From Chrysomallon squamiferum (Eukaryota; Mollusca; Gastropoda; Neomphalida; Peltospiridae): a DNA stretch of 64,000 nt. The translations under genes were made by a program, and so were the position numbers. Below are positions 11,235 to 22,428 of the stretch, piece by piece. The stretch lies in contig CM022668.1 of NCBI GenBank assembly GCA_012295275.1, forward strand, positions 9,435,041-9,499,040. The letters are read 5' to 3'. A model generated the notes under the pieces. The model saw only the letters and a program-made list of their open reading frames with translations. It had not been told where the DNA came from and did no database searches. How positions within the stretch are numbered: the first letter of the stretch is position 1; each line of letters starts with the position of its first letter.

Positions 11235-11383
11235 CTTGTGTAATGAACTCTCTACAATATCGGCGCTGCTTGGGCTTGGAACAAATGTTGGTGCCGAGTC
11301 TGTTGCCGGGCCCTGACCTGCCACACCTAGCAACTGCTGCATGTTGGGTGTGCTTTTTGCACCTAGTTGACTGTGGTGATGGT
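11235..11383 (-). CDS. SLC4A7/8/10-like: SLC4 alternative exon 6a (Ser/Pro-rich linker), residues 251-300
   Basis: Acceptor TTACAACAG after a T-rich tract, donor CAAG then GTATGT; 149 nt, phase 1 in, phase 0 out. It encodes DHHHSQL, GAKSTPNMQQLLGVAGQG, then PATDSAPTFVPSPSSADIVE and SSLHK. It sits where vertebrate relatives have a variable linker (VSPQSAP-like) between the ADIGKK segment and the MKKI-EASN core. It shares GAKSTPNM and the closing -HK with the neighbouring exon 6b, from which it is separated by 50 nt. Joint inclusion with 6b breaks the frame, so the two look mutually exclusive. A shorter form starting at the in-frame acceptor CAACTAG (exon start 11,362) is possible. Confidence 0.85.
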
Positions 11384-11655
11384 CTGTTGTAATTAGAATG
11401 AATGAAAATAATGAAAACAAATCTTTTAAAAATAGGGTCTGACTAGGTGAAATTCCATTGTCCATGACCATATGCACAAGCTCGTTGGTGTGTATCTGTC
11501 TGTATTTGTTTATTATAGATTTGTGAGGAGAAAAAAAAAAGAAGGTATAATTAAATAGATGTATTGTATTATGTAGTTATGTTTTTTATTTGTAAATAGT
11601 GTATATATGAATGTGTGTGTATGTGAAAGTAATGCATATATGAATTAATACATTC

Positions 11656-11689
<34 letters not shown>

Positions 11690-12534
11690 GTCAGCTTTTG
11701 CAACACTGCAAATAAAAGTCATCATTATTAATAAATAAATAAAACATTTAAAGGTTTATAGTTTACTTACATAATCCATCTGAACTGATTTATGTAAGAA
11801 AACTAAAAATATCATGATTTTGTAATTATTGTTTAAATCTTAAGTAAATTTTACATGTTATCCACAAGAAAAACTAAAAAAGAAAAAAATTTGATTTAAA
11901 TTTTATCTGAAAAATAACAACAAAGTTAAAAATGTAAAAATGAAACAAAAATAATAATTATAAACAAATGAAGATGAGTATCTTGTCTTTGTGTCTCTGC
12001 ATCTATTTGTTAGTATTGTGTATATGCATATGTATGTGTGTGTGTGTGTCTGTGTGTTCACAAATCTGCAAGGGTGTCTCTGTGTGTGTGTTTCTGTGCA
12101 TGTATCTTGTCAGGATGTTTGTATAGTTTTGTATTTTTATATCTGACAGTGTTTTTGTCTTTGTTGTATGTGTCTCTTTGTCTGACTGTATGTTTCTCTG
12201 TGTCTCTGTATTTTGCATGTCTTGTCTGTTGATCTGGTTCTGTCTTTTCTTCAGTTCTCAGATCCATTAAAGAACAGAAATTAAAAAACAGAAATAAAAC
12301 AAAAAGTAAGAATGCCATTTCATAAATCAGCCTTAAAATTATTTTTATCCCCAAGATTAAAGCATCGAGAATGCTTAAACTGAAACAGTAACAGAATGCA
12401 TTTCTTAATTATTTACTATTATTATTATTATTATTTAAAGTTTTGCCAGCTGTCAGAACTTCTGCAATTACCAGAAAATAATGATAAACAAATAAAAACA
12501 AGGATTTATTTAAAATATTTTTGCCCATTCTTAC
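11384..12534 (-). other. SLC4 intron (1.15 kb)
   Basis: Contains a (GT)n tract (11,659-11,686), TGTGTCTG-rich degenerate repeats (about 11,990-12,220) and an ATT tract (12,416-12,435). The open frames reported here on both strands are products of the TGTG/CACA-rich sequence. No exon seen. Confidence 0.8.
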
Positions 12535-12741
12535 CACCGTGTGTTGAAAGATGTTTCGGCTCCGAGTACTTTTTGCCGATGTCGGCAAGTGACCGGATGA
12601 TTGGCAGGTGCATCTTGCTGTCGTCTTTGCGATGTCGTTTCTCATTCTGGTGTTTGTGACGACACATGATGACGCCACGCACCTGGTCTCGCAGATTCTC
12701 CTCCAACTGTTTGCCAGCTATCATGTTGTCAAGAACCATGT
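12535..12741 (-). CDS. SLC4A7/8/10-like: SLC4 exon 5: residues 182-250, LVLDNMI helix and IIRSLADIGKK segment
   Basis: Acceptor TTGTTTTCAG, donor GGTG then GTAAGA; 207 nt, phase 1 in, phase 1 out. It encodes DMVLDNMIAGKQLEENLRD, then QVRGVIMCRHKHQNEKRH, KDDSKMHLPIIRSLADIGKK and YSEPKHLSTHGG. The (L/M)VLD-MI, HQNEK and LP(I/L)(I/V)RS(L/F)A(D/E)IGKK blocks match the electroneutral NBC/NDCBE/NCBE clade. The phase-1 donor is what either of the next two alternative exons must accept. Its acceptor is the first of a tandem series of acceptor-like sequences in the intron. Confidence 0.95.
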
Positions 12742-13030
12742 CTGAAAACAAGAATAATAAAGAACATTTGTCATTTTCTTTCTCTAAAATGACTCATCTG
12801 AAAATAAACATAATAAAGAATATTGTCATTTTCTTTCTCTGAAATAACTCATCTGAAAACAAGAATAATAGAGAACACTGTCATTTTCTTTCTCTAAAAT
12901 AACTATGAAATAAAAGATATAATCATTTTCTTTCTCTACAATAATAATAATATATCCCTAATTGCGTAGAAAATGAGACTGACCAGAAAATATTATATTG
13001 TGAAGTGGAAAAAAGAACTAAAAAACTGAC
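12742..13030 (-). repeat. intron with 55/56-bp tandem repeat containing splice-acceptor-like sequence
   Basis: About 3.5 copies of a unit (minus strand: GAAAGAAAATGACAA, TTCTTTATTAT, (C)TTGTTTTCAG) occupy roughly 12,742-12,950. The true acceptor of exon 5 (AG at 12,742-12,743) is the last base set of the first copy; the next two copies carry TTTATTTTCAG at 12,798 and CTTGTTTTCAG at 12,853, each with its pyrimidine-rich lead. The last copy is partial. Confidence 0.8.
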
Positions 13031-13191
13031 CTGTTACTTGTTCCAGATTGTATGCATCCATGTCAAGAATGATTGTACCCGTCATGATACAGCATCGCAG
13101 CTCAAACAGTGAGTGCAGCGACAACGTTGCAACGTGTGGTTTTGACCACCTCTCTCCACCTTCCTCAACATCCTCCTCAAACTTAATCCAC
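13031..13191 (-). CDS. SLC4A7/8/10-like: SLC4 exon 4: residues 128-181, FEEDVE and SLHSLFELR motifs
   Basis: Acceptor TTTTATAG, donor ACAG then GTCAGT; 161 nt, phase 2 in, phase 1 out. It encodes [18 protein letters not shown], then [18 protein letters not shown] and [17 protein letters not shown]. This is the central beta-sheet part of the cytosolic dimer domain, conserved from AE to NBC proteins. Together with the preceding exon it gives the continuous [13 protein letters not shown] motif, the strongest single piece of evidence for the family. The introns on each side are short (375 and 289 nt). Confidence 0.96.
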
Positions 13192-13566
13192 CTATAAAAT
13201 TTAAAATTTAACTTTAGAGAAGGAAAAAAAAAAATGATAAAATGAGGACTACTGGCAATAGAGATCTTCATTAATGTCAGTTAGTTTGTTTCAGATGAGA
13301 GTAATATTATGTTCTTTCATTTACATATATGTATATAAATATTTTATATTTAAAACTCTCTCTCTCTCTCCTTTCTCTCTCTCTCTCTCTCTCTCTCCTC
13401 TCTCTAAGAATCAGTATAAAATAATACAGAGCTCTCTCTCTCTCTCTCCCCCCCAGTCACTCAATCCTATGTATGCTTTAAAAAAGCTGTTTTCATCATC
13501 TTTAATAAATCATTAAAAAAAAATTAAAACAAATAAAAAAAAACGTGAAAAGTTAAGTTTTCTGAC
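13192..13566 (-). other. SLC4 intron with CT-rich tract
   Basis: 375-nt intron. Plus-strand CT repeats (13,357-13,396 and 13,431-13,449) would read as GA-rich in the transcript. No gene seen. Confidence 0.85.
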
Positions 13567-13708
13567 CTGGCAGTTTCCTTCCACTCTACCTCGTCTGAGT
13601 TGCCAAAGATCATCAGCTCTGTCATCTCACAGAAGAGGTCGTGGGCTCGATGCTGTTCATCGTCCTCTTCCTCCAGTATGTACTGGATTCGCTCAGACGG
13701 CGGTGTTG
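13567..13708 (-). CDS. SLC4A7/8/10-like: SLC4 exon 3: residues 81-127, acidic segment and start of ETAR motif
   Basis: Acceptor CTATTTTTAG, donor CCAG then GTCAGA; 142 nt, phase 1 in, phase 2 out. It reads TPPSERIQYILEEEDDEQ, then HRAHDLFCEMTELMIFGNSD, then EVEWKETA with the Arg codon split across the intron. The P-S-(E/Q)R-(I/V)-Q-(Y/F)-IL-x-EE-D pattern and HDLF-E(M)-EL are typical of NBC-type SLC4 proteins. The WKETAR signature that closes it is one of the most conserved cytosolic motifs of the whole family. The intron upstream is 4.4 kb. Confidence 0.95.
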
Positions 13709-13823
13709 CTAAAAATAGAAATACGAATATCAGATTAGTGACAGTTAAATTAATAAATAAACAATAAATAAATTAAAATAAAGACAGAAAAAGAAAAGAT
13801 AAAAAATATTACTAATGATAAAA

Positions 13824-13870
<47 letters not shown>

Positions 13871-16800
13871 TGCCATTGAGTAGGAGGAGGATGACTGAAG
13901 AAAACAAATTCTTTAACACCCTTGAATTTTTTTACCTGCAACAAAGTAATTGAAAATGTTTTAGTATATGGGACAAAATTAGTAATAATAATAATAAGAA
14001 GAAGAATAATAACAGCATAATATATTTAATATTAAATAATTTAAAAGTTTAGTTGTTTTAGTAGATGATGAATATAGTCTAAGGTATTTATCAAGTTTTT
14101 TCTGGAAGAAGAAAAAATAAATATTAAAAACATTTTGAAATTCACACCAACCATGTAATGTATAACTACTTGATACCCTGTATCACAAATGTATCACCTG
14201 TTATTTTATAAAATAATCTCTTCAAAACAATGCTTAAAAGTAACTATTTAAATCTTATTTACTTTTTTCTTTAAATCAAAAAGAAAAATAATATTTTGAT
14301 TACTATCCCAAATTAAAAATAAACTAAAATATTATTATAAATCCATTAAAAAAAATTTATTTTCTTATTTTAATTTGTTGAATGAAACGTTTAAACATCT
14401 CTCAATATCAGACTGGTTGTTTGAGTTTAAAAACAAAGAAGTTGATGACTGTTATATTTAAGACTTTAAAATAATATGACAAAAATAAAAGTTAAAAAAC
14501 TAAAAAATAATAATAATAATAAATAAATAAAATAAAAGGAAAAATTATCAAGGCGACAGAAGCAATTGGGATTAGATAGGAGAATATGCATTTCAATATC
14601 TTCAAGTTCAATACAATATAAATAATACTGACAAATAAAAATTAAAAAATAAAATTTAATTTACTAAAATAATCCATATTCAGTAAAAGAAAATGTGGTA
14701 CAGTGACAATTGCAGAAAAGCTTGGATATAAAAAACAAAATTACCTTTTTTGTTTCTTAAATTTTATCCTTTTTTTCAGAATACATTTAGGAAATTTGAA
14801 AAAATGGACAATACAGCCTAAGAAGCTCTAAATAATAGTCCACTTTTCATTATGCACATTTAAAAATAGATCTGCTATATATGCATAAATTACTGGCAGA
14901 GAAGAAACAGACATATTACTGTTAGTTATTCTATTTTCTACACATCAGTTATATTCGTTACATAATTAGTAAGTTGTAACAGCTATACAATGGATAATTA
15001 ACAATCTACATTATATATTAAGTTTCAATGAGCAGTTGTTACCTATCAGATACATAACAATCGAATTTTCATGATTTTAAACATTTATGTGTTACACTAG
15101 TTTCTATTTTTAATACTCTCTTTTACATGATGACTATATTTGTTCATATTTAGTTATATGTAACAAGTGTAACATAACCCAAGTTATTAGCATAATGCAG
15201 TTCTACTGACTGGATTGTTAGCTAAAAGTTAGTGCAAGATTACATTTTAAATGATTAAGAGACTAACTTGTTCGTTTTATTACATATAAACCCAGGCAAA
15301 TGTTTCATTTATCATATTAATATCAATTCAATTAAAATGATACTTTTTGACAATGTCTCATTACATTATTATTATTTGAATATTATATCTTTCATACAAG
15401 TCATTATATGGTTGTTTTATTGGTTACAAACTAAATGTACCTGACCATTTCTGATTCAAACAAATATCTTTTCAAAGACTGTGGATGTGTTTTCCAGTTT
15501 TGGGGTAGGTTTGCATGCTGCTAACTGAGGAATACTGAAAGCTGGTATTGTTTCTTTTTGTGTCTAACACCTATCCACTTCTTTGTGTCACATAATAACT
15601 GCTAAAATAAGATTATTATTATTTTTATTACTGATATTTTAACCATGTTTAATATTAATTTGACATTATTAAAATGCTCTGTTTTGTAATACATTATATG
15701 TGTTAATAATAATATGGCTGTATATATGTTATAACTCATTTTCTTCTAAAAATTACCATAAATAAACAGTTAATTAATAGTAATAATTCAATTTCAGATA
15801 ATTAATACTCCATGTTAACGTGCTTATCATTTTAAAGTTAGTGTGATTAGTATTCCATTTCTGTTAACTAATATTTTAATTGCACTATATTAAATTCCTT
15901 TTTTTTCTTCTTTTTTTAAAACTTATCTTTATTAAAACTGGAATAAATAATATAGTGTCTTAATCACTGGTTTATTTCAGTTACTCTGTTTCTCCTCATG
16001 GACAACTACAACAACAACGATGATGATGCTGACAACACTGATCAGTCACTGTAAGAACTATAAAATACTTTACCAGAGTTGATTTCTGCAGCCACATGAT
16101 CTACTTTAAACATACAGAGAAAAAAAATTAAATAACCAGTGACATGCTGCTAAAAAATCTAATAAAAATAAATTTTAACATACAAATTCACTTTTTTACA
16201 CTTGCTCTCAAACACACACACACACATCCATCCATCATTCATCTTTCTTTCTTCCTCTCTCTCTCAAATACACAGTTTCTTTTTCATATGATTATTTTGA
16301 ATTTTTAAAATCCTTTTCAATCAATCAGAAGAAAAATTAAAAAAATTAAAAAAAAAAAAAAACCTCAAGATTTTATGTCCAACAAAAAAAAGATGAAAAA
16401 AAAGAGAAGAAGTCTAATCAATGTATTTTTCAGCTGGATACGTGTTGAAAATGTTAATCTGAGAATGTCAAAACTATTTAATTTACATGTAAATCACCAT
16501 CGATTATCTCTGTTTCAAATAAAACCACTTCTACAACAAAAAAACAACTATCAGCTTTATCTTTGCTATAAAATTAAATTGAGCAAGCTGGTATCTATTA
16601 TAAATTAACTCTATATCTATCCCTCACAATAAAAAAATTAACAAAAAAAATTCATGAAATCTAGAATTTCAACAAACCCCAGAACACACACACACACACA
16701 CGCAAGCACACCTCATGCAATTTTGATGTGCTGCCTAACTAGTCATAATAAAGGTAAAAATTAAAATTTACAAATGATAAATCTTGGTGCTGCAACTGTC

Positions 16801-17542
16801 AATCCATTATTTTAAGTTTATTGCTGGTTGTAAACACATAAAGTGAAACCCCATTCTGCTCACTCTCAAGTAGTTCATTTATTTGAAATAGTAATCAGTT
16901 TTCCTAGATTCTTTTTTGATGGCATTGATTTCTTTGCTAATTATAAAGTATGACAATATAATAATGAGCTAATGTACAACATTTTATAGTGGCAATGATT
17001 TAATATTTTGTGATAAAGTAATATAATAACAAGCTTATATAGATTATTTTACACTAGCTGTGATGTTTTAATAAAATGTTACAAAATATAAAATTTTATT
17101 TCGATTTTTAAATTGAATTTGCAACCAACTATGTTAATAATAAATTATGTCAGTTATAAAACAAAATTAGTCTCTGAAGGAGATCATCTAGAAGCTGACA
17201 TTTTCCTTATTAAGATAACATTTTTCTGCAAATAAAATAAAACCTTTAGCAGTCTTGATAAAGGACTGTCAAATCAGTGTATCTCAATAAACTTTATGAA
17301 TTATAACTGACATTCAAAGCAAACAGTTTCGGAAATTTGTAAGCCTGTACAAAGCCTGATAGTAATGATTTGAAACTGTCTTTGTGAAACAAAATTATGG
17401 TGAAAATGATGAAGGTCTAAAGGTATGTGGGAACTTATCTTTAAATTTATGTCAAATAACATAAATATTAAAATAATGAATCTATATATATAAATAATAA
17501 AAATTAAAAAAATTAAAATAATTAATAAATAAATAAATACTA

Positions 17543-17577
<35 letters not shown>

Positions 17578-18087
17578 AAGCCTCAGTTTACAAAAGATAT
17601 TTTAGTTTTCTCAAATTAATCCAAAGTATATATTCAATATTATATTTCTTAAAAACTACTTTAGTAAACATATGTGCTTTTTTTTTTTTTTTTTAAACTG
17701 TTTCAGGAAATCACATTGTGAGAAAAATGCTCTGAGATTAATTGTAGGAGTCTTGTCAATTCTTTAAATTGCTGTACCAATCCTTAAAATTACAGTAGAT
17801 ATATGGTATATATGAACTATTATAATGTGTCTTAGTGAAATATTAGTGGTAAAAGTTACATTATTACTGAAACGATAGTGTCGTGGTGTCAGCAACTGTC
17901 ATTATCAACTGAATACTATTACTGAAAAGTGGCAGTGGAATATTGTAACAAAAACAAAAAACAAATAATAATAATAACAATAAATTGGAATATAAACAGG
18001 GTGTCAGGTAATGTTAGTAGATGTGCCAGCTCAGATTAGTGAAATCGAAGATTATTCCAAAGAGATATCGGTTTTTTGAATCCTTAC
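13709..18087 (-). other. SLC4 intron (4.4 kb)
   Basis: AT-rich, with an AAT tract (13,826-13,869), AAAT tract (about 17,518-17,578), short CA tract (16,685-16,701) and poly-T (about 17,679-17,694). The middle, 14.1-17.4 kb, is non-repetitive AT-rich sequence without a supported exon. An acceptor-like site at about 16,052 on the minus strand leads into a frame that closes in every usable phase. Confidence 0.75.
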
Positions 18088-18216
18088 CATCAGTCATGTC
18101 TTCACTGGTTAGAACGTCTTTGCGGTGATGTTTGTGATGACGTCGACGACGATGTCTGCGACGAGGTAGTTGTAGTCCAATGAAGACGGCATCGGCACCT
18201 CCTTGTTTTCTATGAT
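18088..18216 (-). CDS. SLC4A7/8/10-like: SLC4 exon 2: His/Arg-rich N-terminal segment, residues 38-80
   Basis: Acceptor TTTTTCAG, donor GATG then GTAAGG; 129 nt entering in phase 1 and leaving in phase 1. It begins DHRKQGGADAVFIGLQLP and then carries a dense basic run (RRRHRRRRHHKHHRKD) before VLTSEDMTD. A V(G/y)-L-x-L-P segment followed by an Arg/His cluster at this place is a hallmark of the N-terminal region of the Na+-coupled bicarbonate transporters and is absent from AE exchangers. In vertebrate relatives this region takes part in autoinhibition and its relief by IRBIT; the same role here is inference. It retains many CpGs (CGT, CGA, CGC codons) despite the CpG-poor introns around it. 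Confidence 0.93.
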
Positions 18217-18341
18217 CTGAAAAATTGAATCTTTGTTAATTAACTGAGAAACCTTACATGCACACACTAACACACAAACATACACGCACATACCTATTCC
18301 CATGTCATAACATTCAAAATGAAAAAATGATATAAATTTAC
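18217..18341 (-). other. SLC4 intron 1 of the coding part (125 nt)
   Basis: Short intron between the start-codon exon and exon 2. GTAAAT donor and TTTTTCAG acceptor. Contains a CACACA-like stretch. Confidence 0.88.
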
Positions 18342-18555
18342 CTTGAAGGTCAGCCTCACTGGGGTAGGGGTGGGACACGAATGACCCCATGTCCCGGATA
18401 GGCGCAGCTGCAGCATCGGCCTTGATTTCAGCTATTCGACTTGGAGTACCCATATTTCTGTTGTTATTTTGTTGTTGTTTTGTGCGTTATAAAACTACTA
18501 TATAGTCAGACTGCAACGCAGTGACATCATCTCCAACTAGGAGGCAAAACAAACT
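18342..18555 (-). CDS. SLC4A7/8/10-like: SLC4 exon 1 (coding): 5'UTR 18,454-18,555 plus start codon, residues 1-37
   Basis: The start ATG is at 18,453-18,451. It is preceded by an in-frame TAA and has A at -3 and G at +4. It encodes 37 codons beginning MGTPSRIAEIKAD and ending PSEADLQ, then one extra base before the donor (CAAG, then GTAAAT). The exon probably begins at 18,555, just after a long T-rich tract ending TCTTTACAG, so it is likely an internal exon carrying the last 102 nt of the 5'UTR rather than the transcription start. A short upstream ORF lies in that leader. This N-terminal end is poorly conserved in the family, so assignment rests on phase (1) and adjacency to the next exon, which is clearly SLC4. 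Confidence 0.85.
18498..18530 (-). CDS. upstream ORF in the 5' leader (10 codons plus stop)
   Basis: Two consecutive ATGs open a frame reading MMSLRCSLTI and closing with TAG 45 nt before the main start. It lies inside the exon portion predicted as 5'UTR. It could reduce initiation at the main ATG. Whether it is translated cannot be judged from sequence, and it is absent if transcription starts downstream of it. Confidence 0.4.
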   Translation of the reverse strand: MMSLRCSLTI

Positions 18556-20316
18556 CTGTAAAGATAAAAAAAAAGAAATTAAAAATAAAAAGTTTAATTC
18601 ATTTTTATTCACTTCTACACACAGACTTGTTTATATTATTAAACTATGGTGGACAATTAAAAAGAAAAAGAGTGGAACAGACAGAGAGAAAGAGAAAGAG
18701 TCAGAGAAAAGAAGCTGGGAGATGTAAAAACGAAAAGAAGAAAAAATTAACAAGGGAGATAACAAAACATAACATCAACTAAAGAAATGGAAAGAAAGTA
18801 ACTACACTGAATTAGAGACAGAAAAGGGGAGAGAATAATGTTAGTTAAGAAAAAACATCCATTAAAAATATACATGACTGCTGCAGAAGGATCATAAAAA
18901 TTAACTGAAGTTGAAATGTGCAGCTCATAAAAAAGTCCTTTATCATCTGTATTTAACCTTTTTCTATCTCTCTCCTTTTTTGTGAATTTAAATGTACACA
19001 AACACAATTTCACACATAAATTTTAAAAATTAAATAAATAATAGAAACATTATACTTCCTTTTAATCTATATATATATATATAAATTATTTCTTCCAGTA
19101 TTTACTGTATTTTTAATATATAGTAATATACAAACAACTAAATAAATTTCTAAGAAAATGTATCACAATTTATAATTAACTAATATTTTTTCACTTCTGC
19201 CTTCCTGTATTTAATGTTATGTTTGTATGTTTGTATCCACACATAACATACCCAAAGACACACCCACAAATATATACATTTTGAAAAATGAAATCTGGGT
19301 TGTTTAAATTATACATAATACATTTTTTTCTGTGTTCTCCATTTACTGATAAAGAAAGTACATACAAAAAAAAATATATATAAATAAACAAAAAATGAAA
19401 AAGCCCAATGACAACATAAATTTTAAAATCTTTAAGAAGAACAAATATAGTGACATATGAATTTTTTCACCTAAAAGAAATGGCATAAAGATCCTGATAC
19501 GGGTGCTGTTTAATTTTTATCACATTATTTATTTATAATTTTCTGCTGTTTCCTATTTATGAACACATAAATTTAAAAACCTGTTTACTTTAAATCTCTT
19601 TTTAATCATTTCTATTTACATATTTGTATTTATTTTTGCTTTCTTCTCTTTATGAACATATAAATTTAAAAACCTAAAAGAAATTCAAGTAATGGACGAG
19701 TCTATTTTAAACTGCATTTATCACTTTTATCACCAAGATGAACTTGAATTTTCTTTACACATAAACATACAGACACATAAATCTTTTGAAAATGCCATAA
19801 AACAATTCACTATGAACAGTATTGATACTTTCTTTCTCTAGTCTAATTTATACACAGGACACATAAATTTACAATCCATAACAAAAAGAAATGACAGCTA
19901 ATCCTAAAAAGGCTATTTAAAAACTGTACAAATATCATATATTATAGTCTATAATCAATTCTGTATTTTTTGTTTATTTTTAGCAGTCATTTTTTTGTAC
20001 TCTCCTGTCACAATGAAGATTTACATTAAACTGATCAAAGTATTACTTGGTCAAGAACAAACAGGTTCATTACGATAATGCTGAATTTTATTAGTTTCAT
20101 TTTATTATCAGACACACACATACACACAATAATCACACGTTATATGGGCATTAGAATGTTTCATTACTAAAAAAAACCAAATATTTATTCATTTTTGACA
20201 AATATTATTTGACCAATTAGTCAAGAATGAAGAATTATTTTTGTTGAAGTGTATTGTAAAATATATGATAACATTCAAAAACCTGAATGTTTTTCTTAAT
20301 TTAAAAAAAACTTAGT

Positions 20317-20348
<32 letters not shown>

Positions 20349-20580
20349 TATATTGGTTTACTTAACTATGGATTAATGTTTGACAGATTATGAGGTTCAT
20401 AATTGTTAGACATCTGTATTCTTTTCAAATATTTATTTTTATTCAGAAATATTCTTGAACAAAAAGAATCAAGGAAAAGAAAAAAAGAGATAAGTTGTTA
20501 ATATAATTGACATTAAAACAATCAAGCATCACATATAATAAAAATATTTATTTTATATGACAGATTTTCATTGCTTAAAT

Positions 20581-20615
<35 letters not shown>

Positions 20616-21678
20616 ATAACAATATATAAAGGATTAAAATATATATGTTAACATAACCACTCATTTAGATACCATCTGTAAATTCCTCTATGCTTTAACT
20701 GCACAATACATAAAAAATAAAAGATAAAAACAAATAATAATTATTATACTCGCACAGAACAATTTACACCAAAACATAAACACATTTTTACTTATCACTC
20801 ACAGATCTTGTTAATTACACATCAACAGATAAATTATGTTACTGACATATGTAACATTTGTAGTCATCATCACCTGATTAACTGACCAAATAACTAAAAT
20901 AAACAAAGGCAAAGCCTGCTTGTAATCTCTACATTATGACATCTTACCCATAAAACAGAACCATGAACAGGTTAAACCAAATGGGGTTCCTGAAAACTAG
21001 TAATATATTTTTTGTTGTTTGTTTTTGTTCAGTGATGCACAACAGTCATGTAAGGCAGTATGTAAATCAAACAATTTTTGAAACTGTTATGGTTAATTTG
21101 AAAAGCTTGTTAGGATAGGTTCTGGGGGCTAATACTTTTGAACAGTTTTAAATACAGATAAGGTGTTCTAACATTATTATTATTATGACAAACACGAAAA
21201 CATGCACAAACGTGCACATACATATACACATATTACATTTTAGACATGTTAAAATAACTAAATATTAATTAAGTTTTTCCACTTATTCAGTTAGTGTGTG
21301 TGTGTATCTGTGTTGTGTGTAAAAGATACATCAAATTTCAGGTATCATGACAACTTAGTAAACAGAAAATCATTTTGCATTTACAGATGGTGTCAAGCAA
21401 CAAAAACAAATCAAATAAAATTATATGGGTTTTTTTTTGCCATTTTTATATATATATTAGAGATACCTTATGTAAATATGTAACTGAATTGAAACTTGAG
21501 AAACACACATGGCATGAAAGGATAAATGATTACAGGAACGACCAATGAAAGAAAAACAATTTAAAATTTTTGTGACATGTATTGATGGAACTGTTATTGA
21601 TATTGGAATGTCCTTTCTGCACTAAGCTGTGACGACAGATTTTCAATAAATCTCAACAGAAACAAAGGAAGAGAACTA

Positions 21679-21742
21679 GAGGATGAAAAAGATGATTTGA
21701 TCAAATGAATGAGGATGAAAAAGATGATTTGATCAAATGAAT
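21679..21742. repeat. 32-bp direct tandem duplication
   Basis: Two perfect adjacent copies of a unit beginning GAGGATGAAAAAGATGATTT and ending CAAATGAAT. Nearby, AATGTCCTTT(C/T)TGCACTAAGCT occurs at about 21,607 and again at about 21,869, suggesting a wider duplicated segment. Confidence 0.9.
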
Positions 21743-22390
21743 GACAAACAGAAGGACATAAACTTATAAAGACAAATAGAAATGAAATGAGAGAGAGAGA
21801 GAGAAAAATTTAGAACCTGTTGATTGTGATATCTGACAGTACTGCGTAGATATACATATATAGTGCAATGTCCTTTTTGCACTAAGCTAGGAACAAATGT
21901 ACTTAAAGGTCATAGTTTTTGCTGTATGTTATGTTACAAACATGTTATACACACAGACAAAATATTTATATAAATTATCATCTTCTTCTTCATCAACATC
22001 ACCTACGTCATCTTTACTATGTCATCTTTAGCTATTAATATATTTTAAACAAATATCAATGGTATAGTATTTCAGTATCAGTGGGTAGGTCCGGATGTGC
22101 TGTATTTAACTGTACTCTATCATATTACGTTTATTTTAGAATATGACAATATATTTAAAACATTCGGAAGTACCACAAACATTTTAAAGTCATTTTAAGA
22201 AATATATGTTTCAGCTCATTTCAGTTACTAAACAGCTGCTATTACTAGTACCACTACCACTGCTGCCACCACCACCACCACAACTACCTTTACTATTACT
22301 TAACTACTGCTACTAAAACTTGTAAAATGTTATGTATGAACATTGGAGCTAGTGTGTATGAAAACTGGATATACAGTCTTTTTATATTTA

Positions 22391-22428
<38 letters not shown>

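Larger units (their letters stand above)
1..18555 (-). other. SLC4A7/8/10-like: SLC4-family Na+-coupled bicarbonate transporter gene, 5' part (left edge truncated)
   Basis: Gene-level entry. Fourteen coding exons on the minus strand join with GT-AG borders and consistent phases into one open frame of 599 codons (597 with the alternative exon) up to the left edge. Family-specific motifs in order: His/Arg-rich segment, [129 protein letters not shown]. The PPKNVPSQ and DIGKK stretches resemble the electroneutral NBCn1/NDCBE/NCBE clade more than NBCe or the AE exchangers. Known role of the family: plasma-membrane HCO3-/CO3-- import coupled to Na+, with or without Cl- exchange, for intracellular pH control. 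Ion coupling cannot be read from this part. The remaining membrane helices and the C terminus lie off the window. Confidence 0.95.

Noticed and set aside
10859-11477. Minus-strand frames of 92 and 98 codons as independent small proteins
   Set aside because: They are exons 6b and 6a read through their splice sites into introns; the phases fit the transporter.
12003-12354. His/Thr- and Cys/Val-rich frames on both strands
   Set aside because: They come from the TGTG/CACA-rich degenerate repeat.
15970-16055. Possible extra SLC4 exon with acceptor TTCTTACAG on the minus strand
   Set aside because: In the phase needed (1) it reaches a stop, and there is no donor that would restore the frame; the sequence is CAT/TTG repeat-like.
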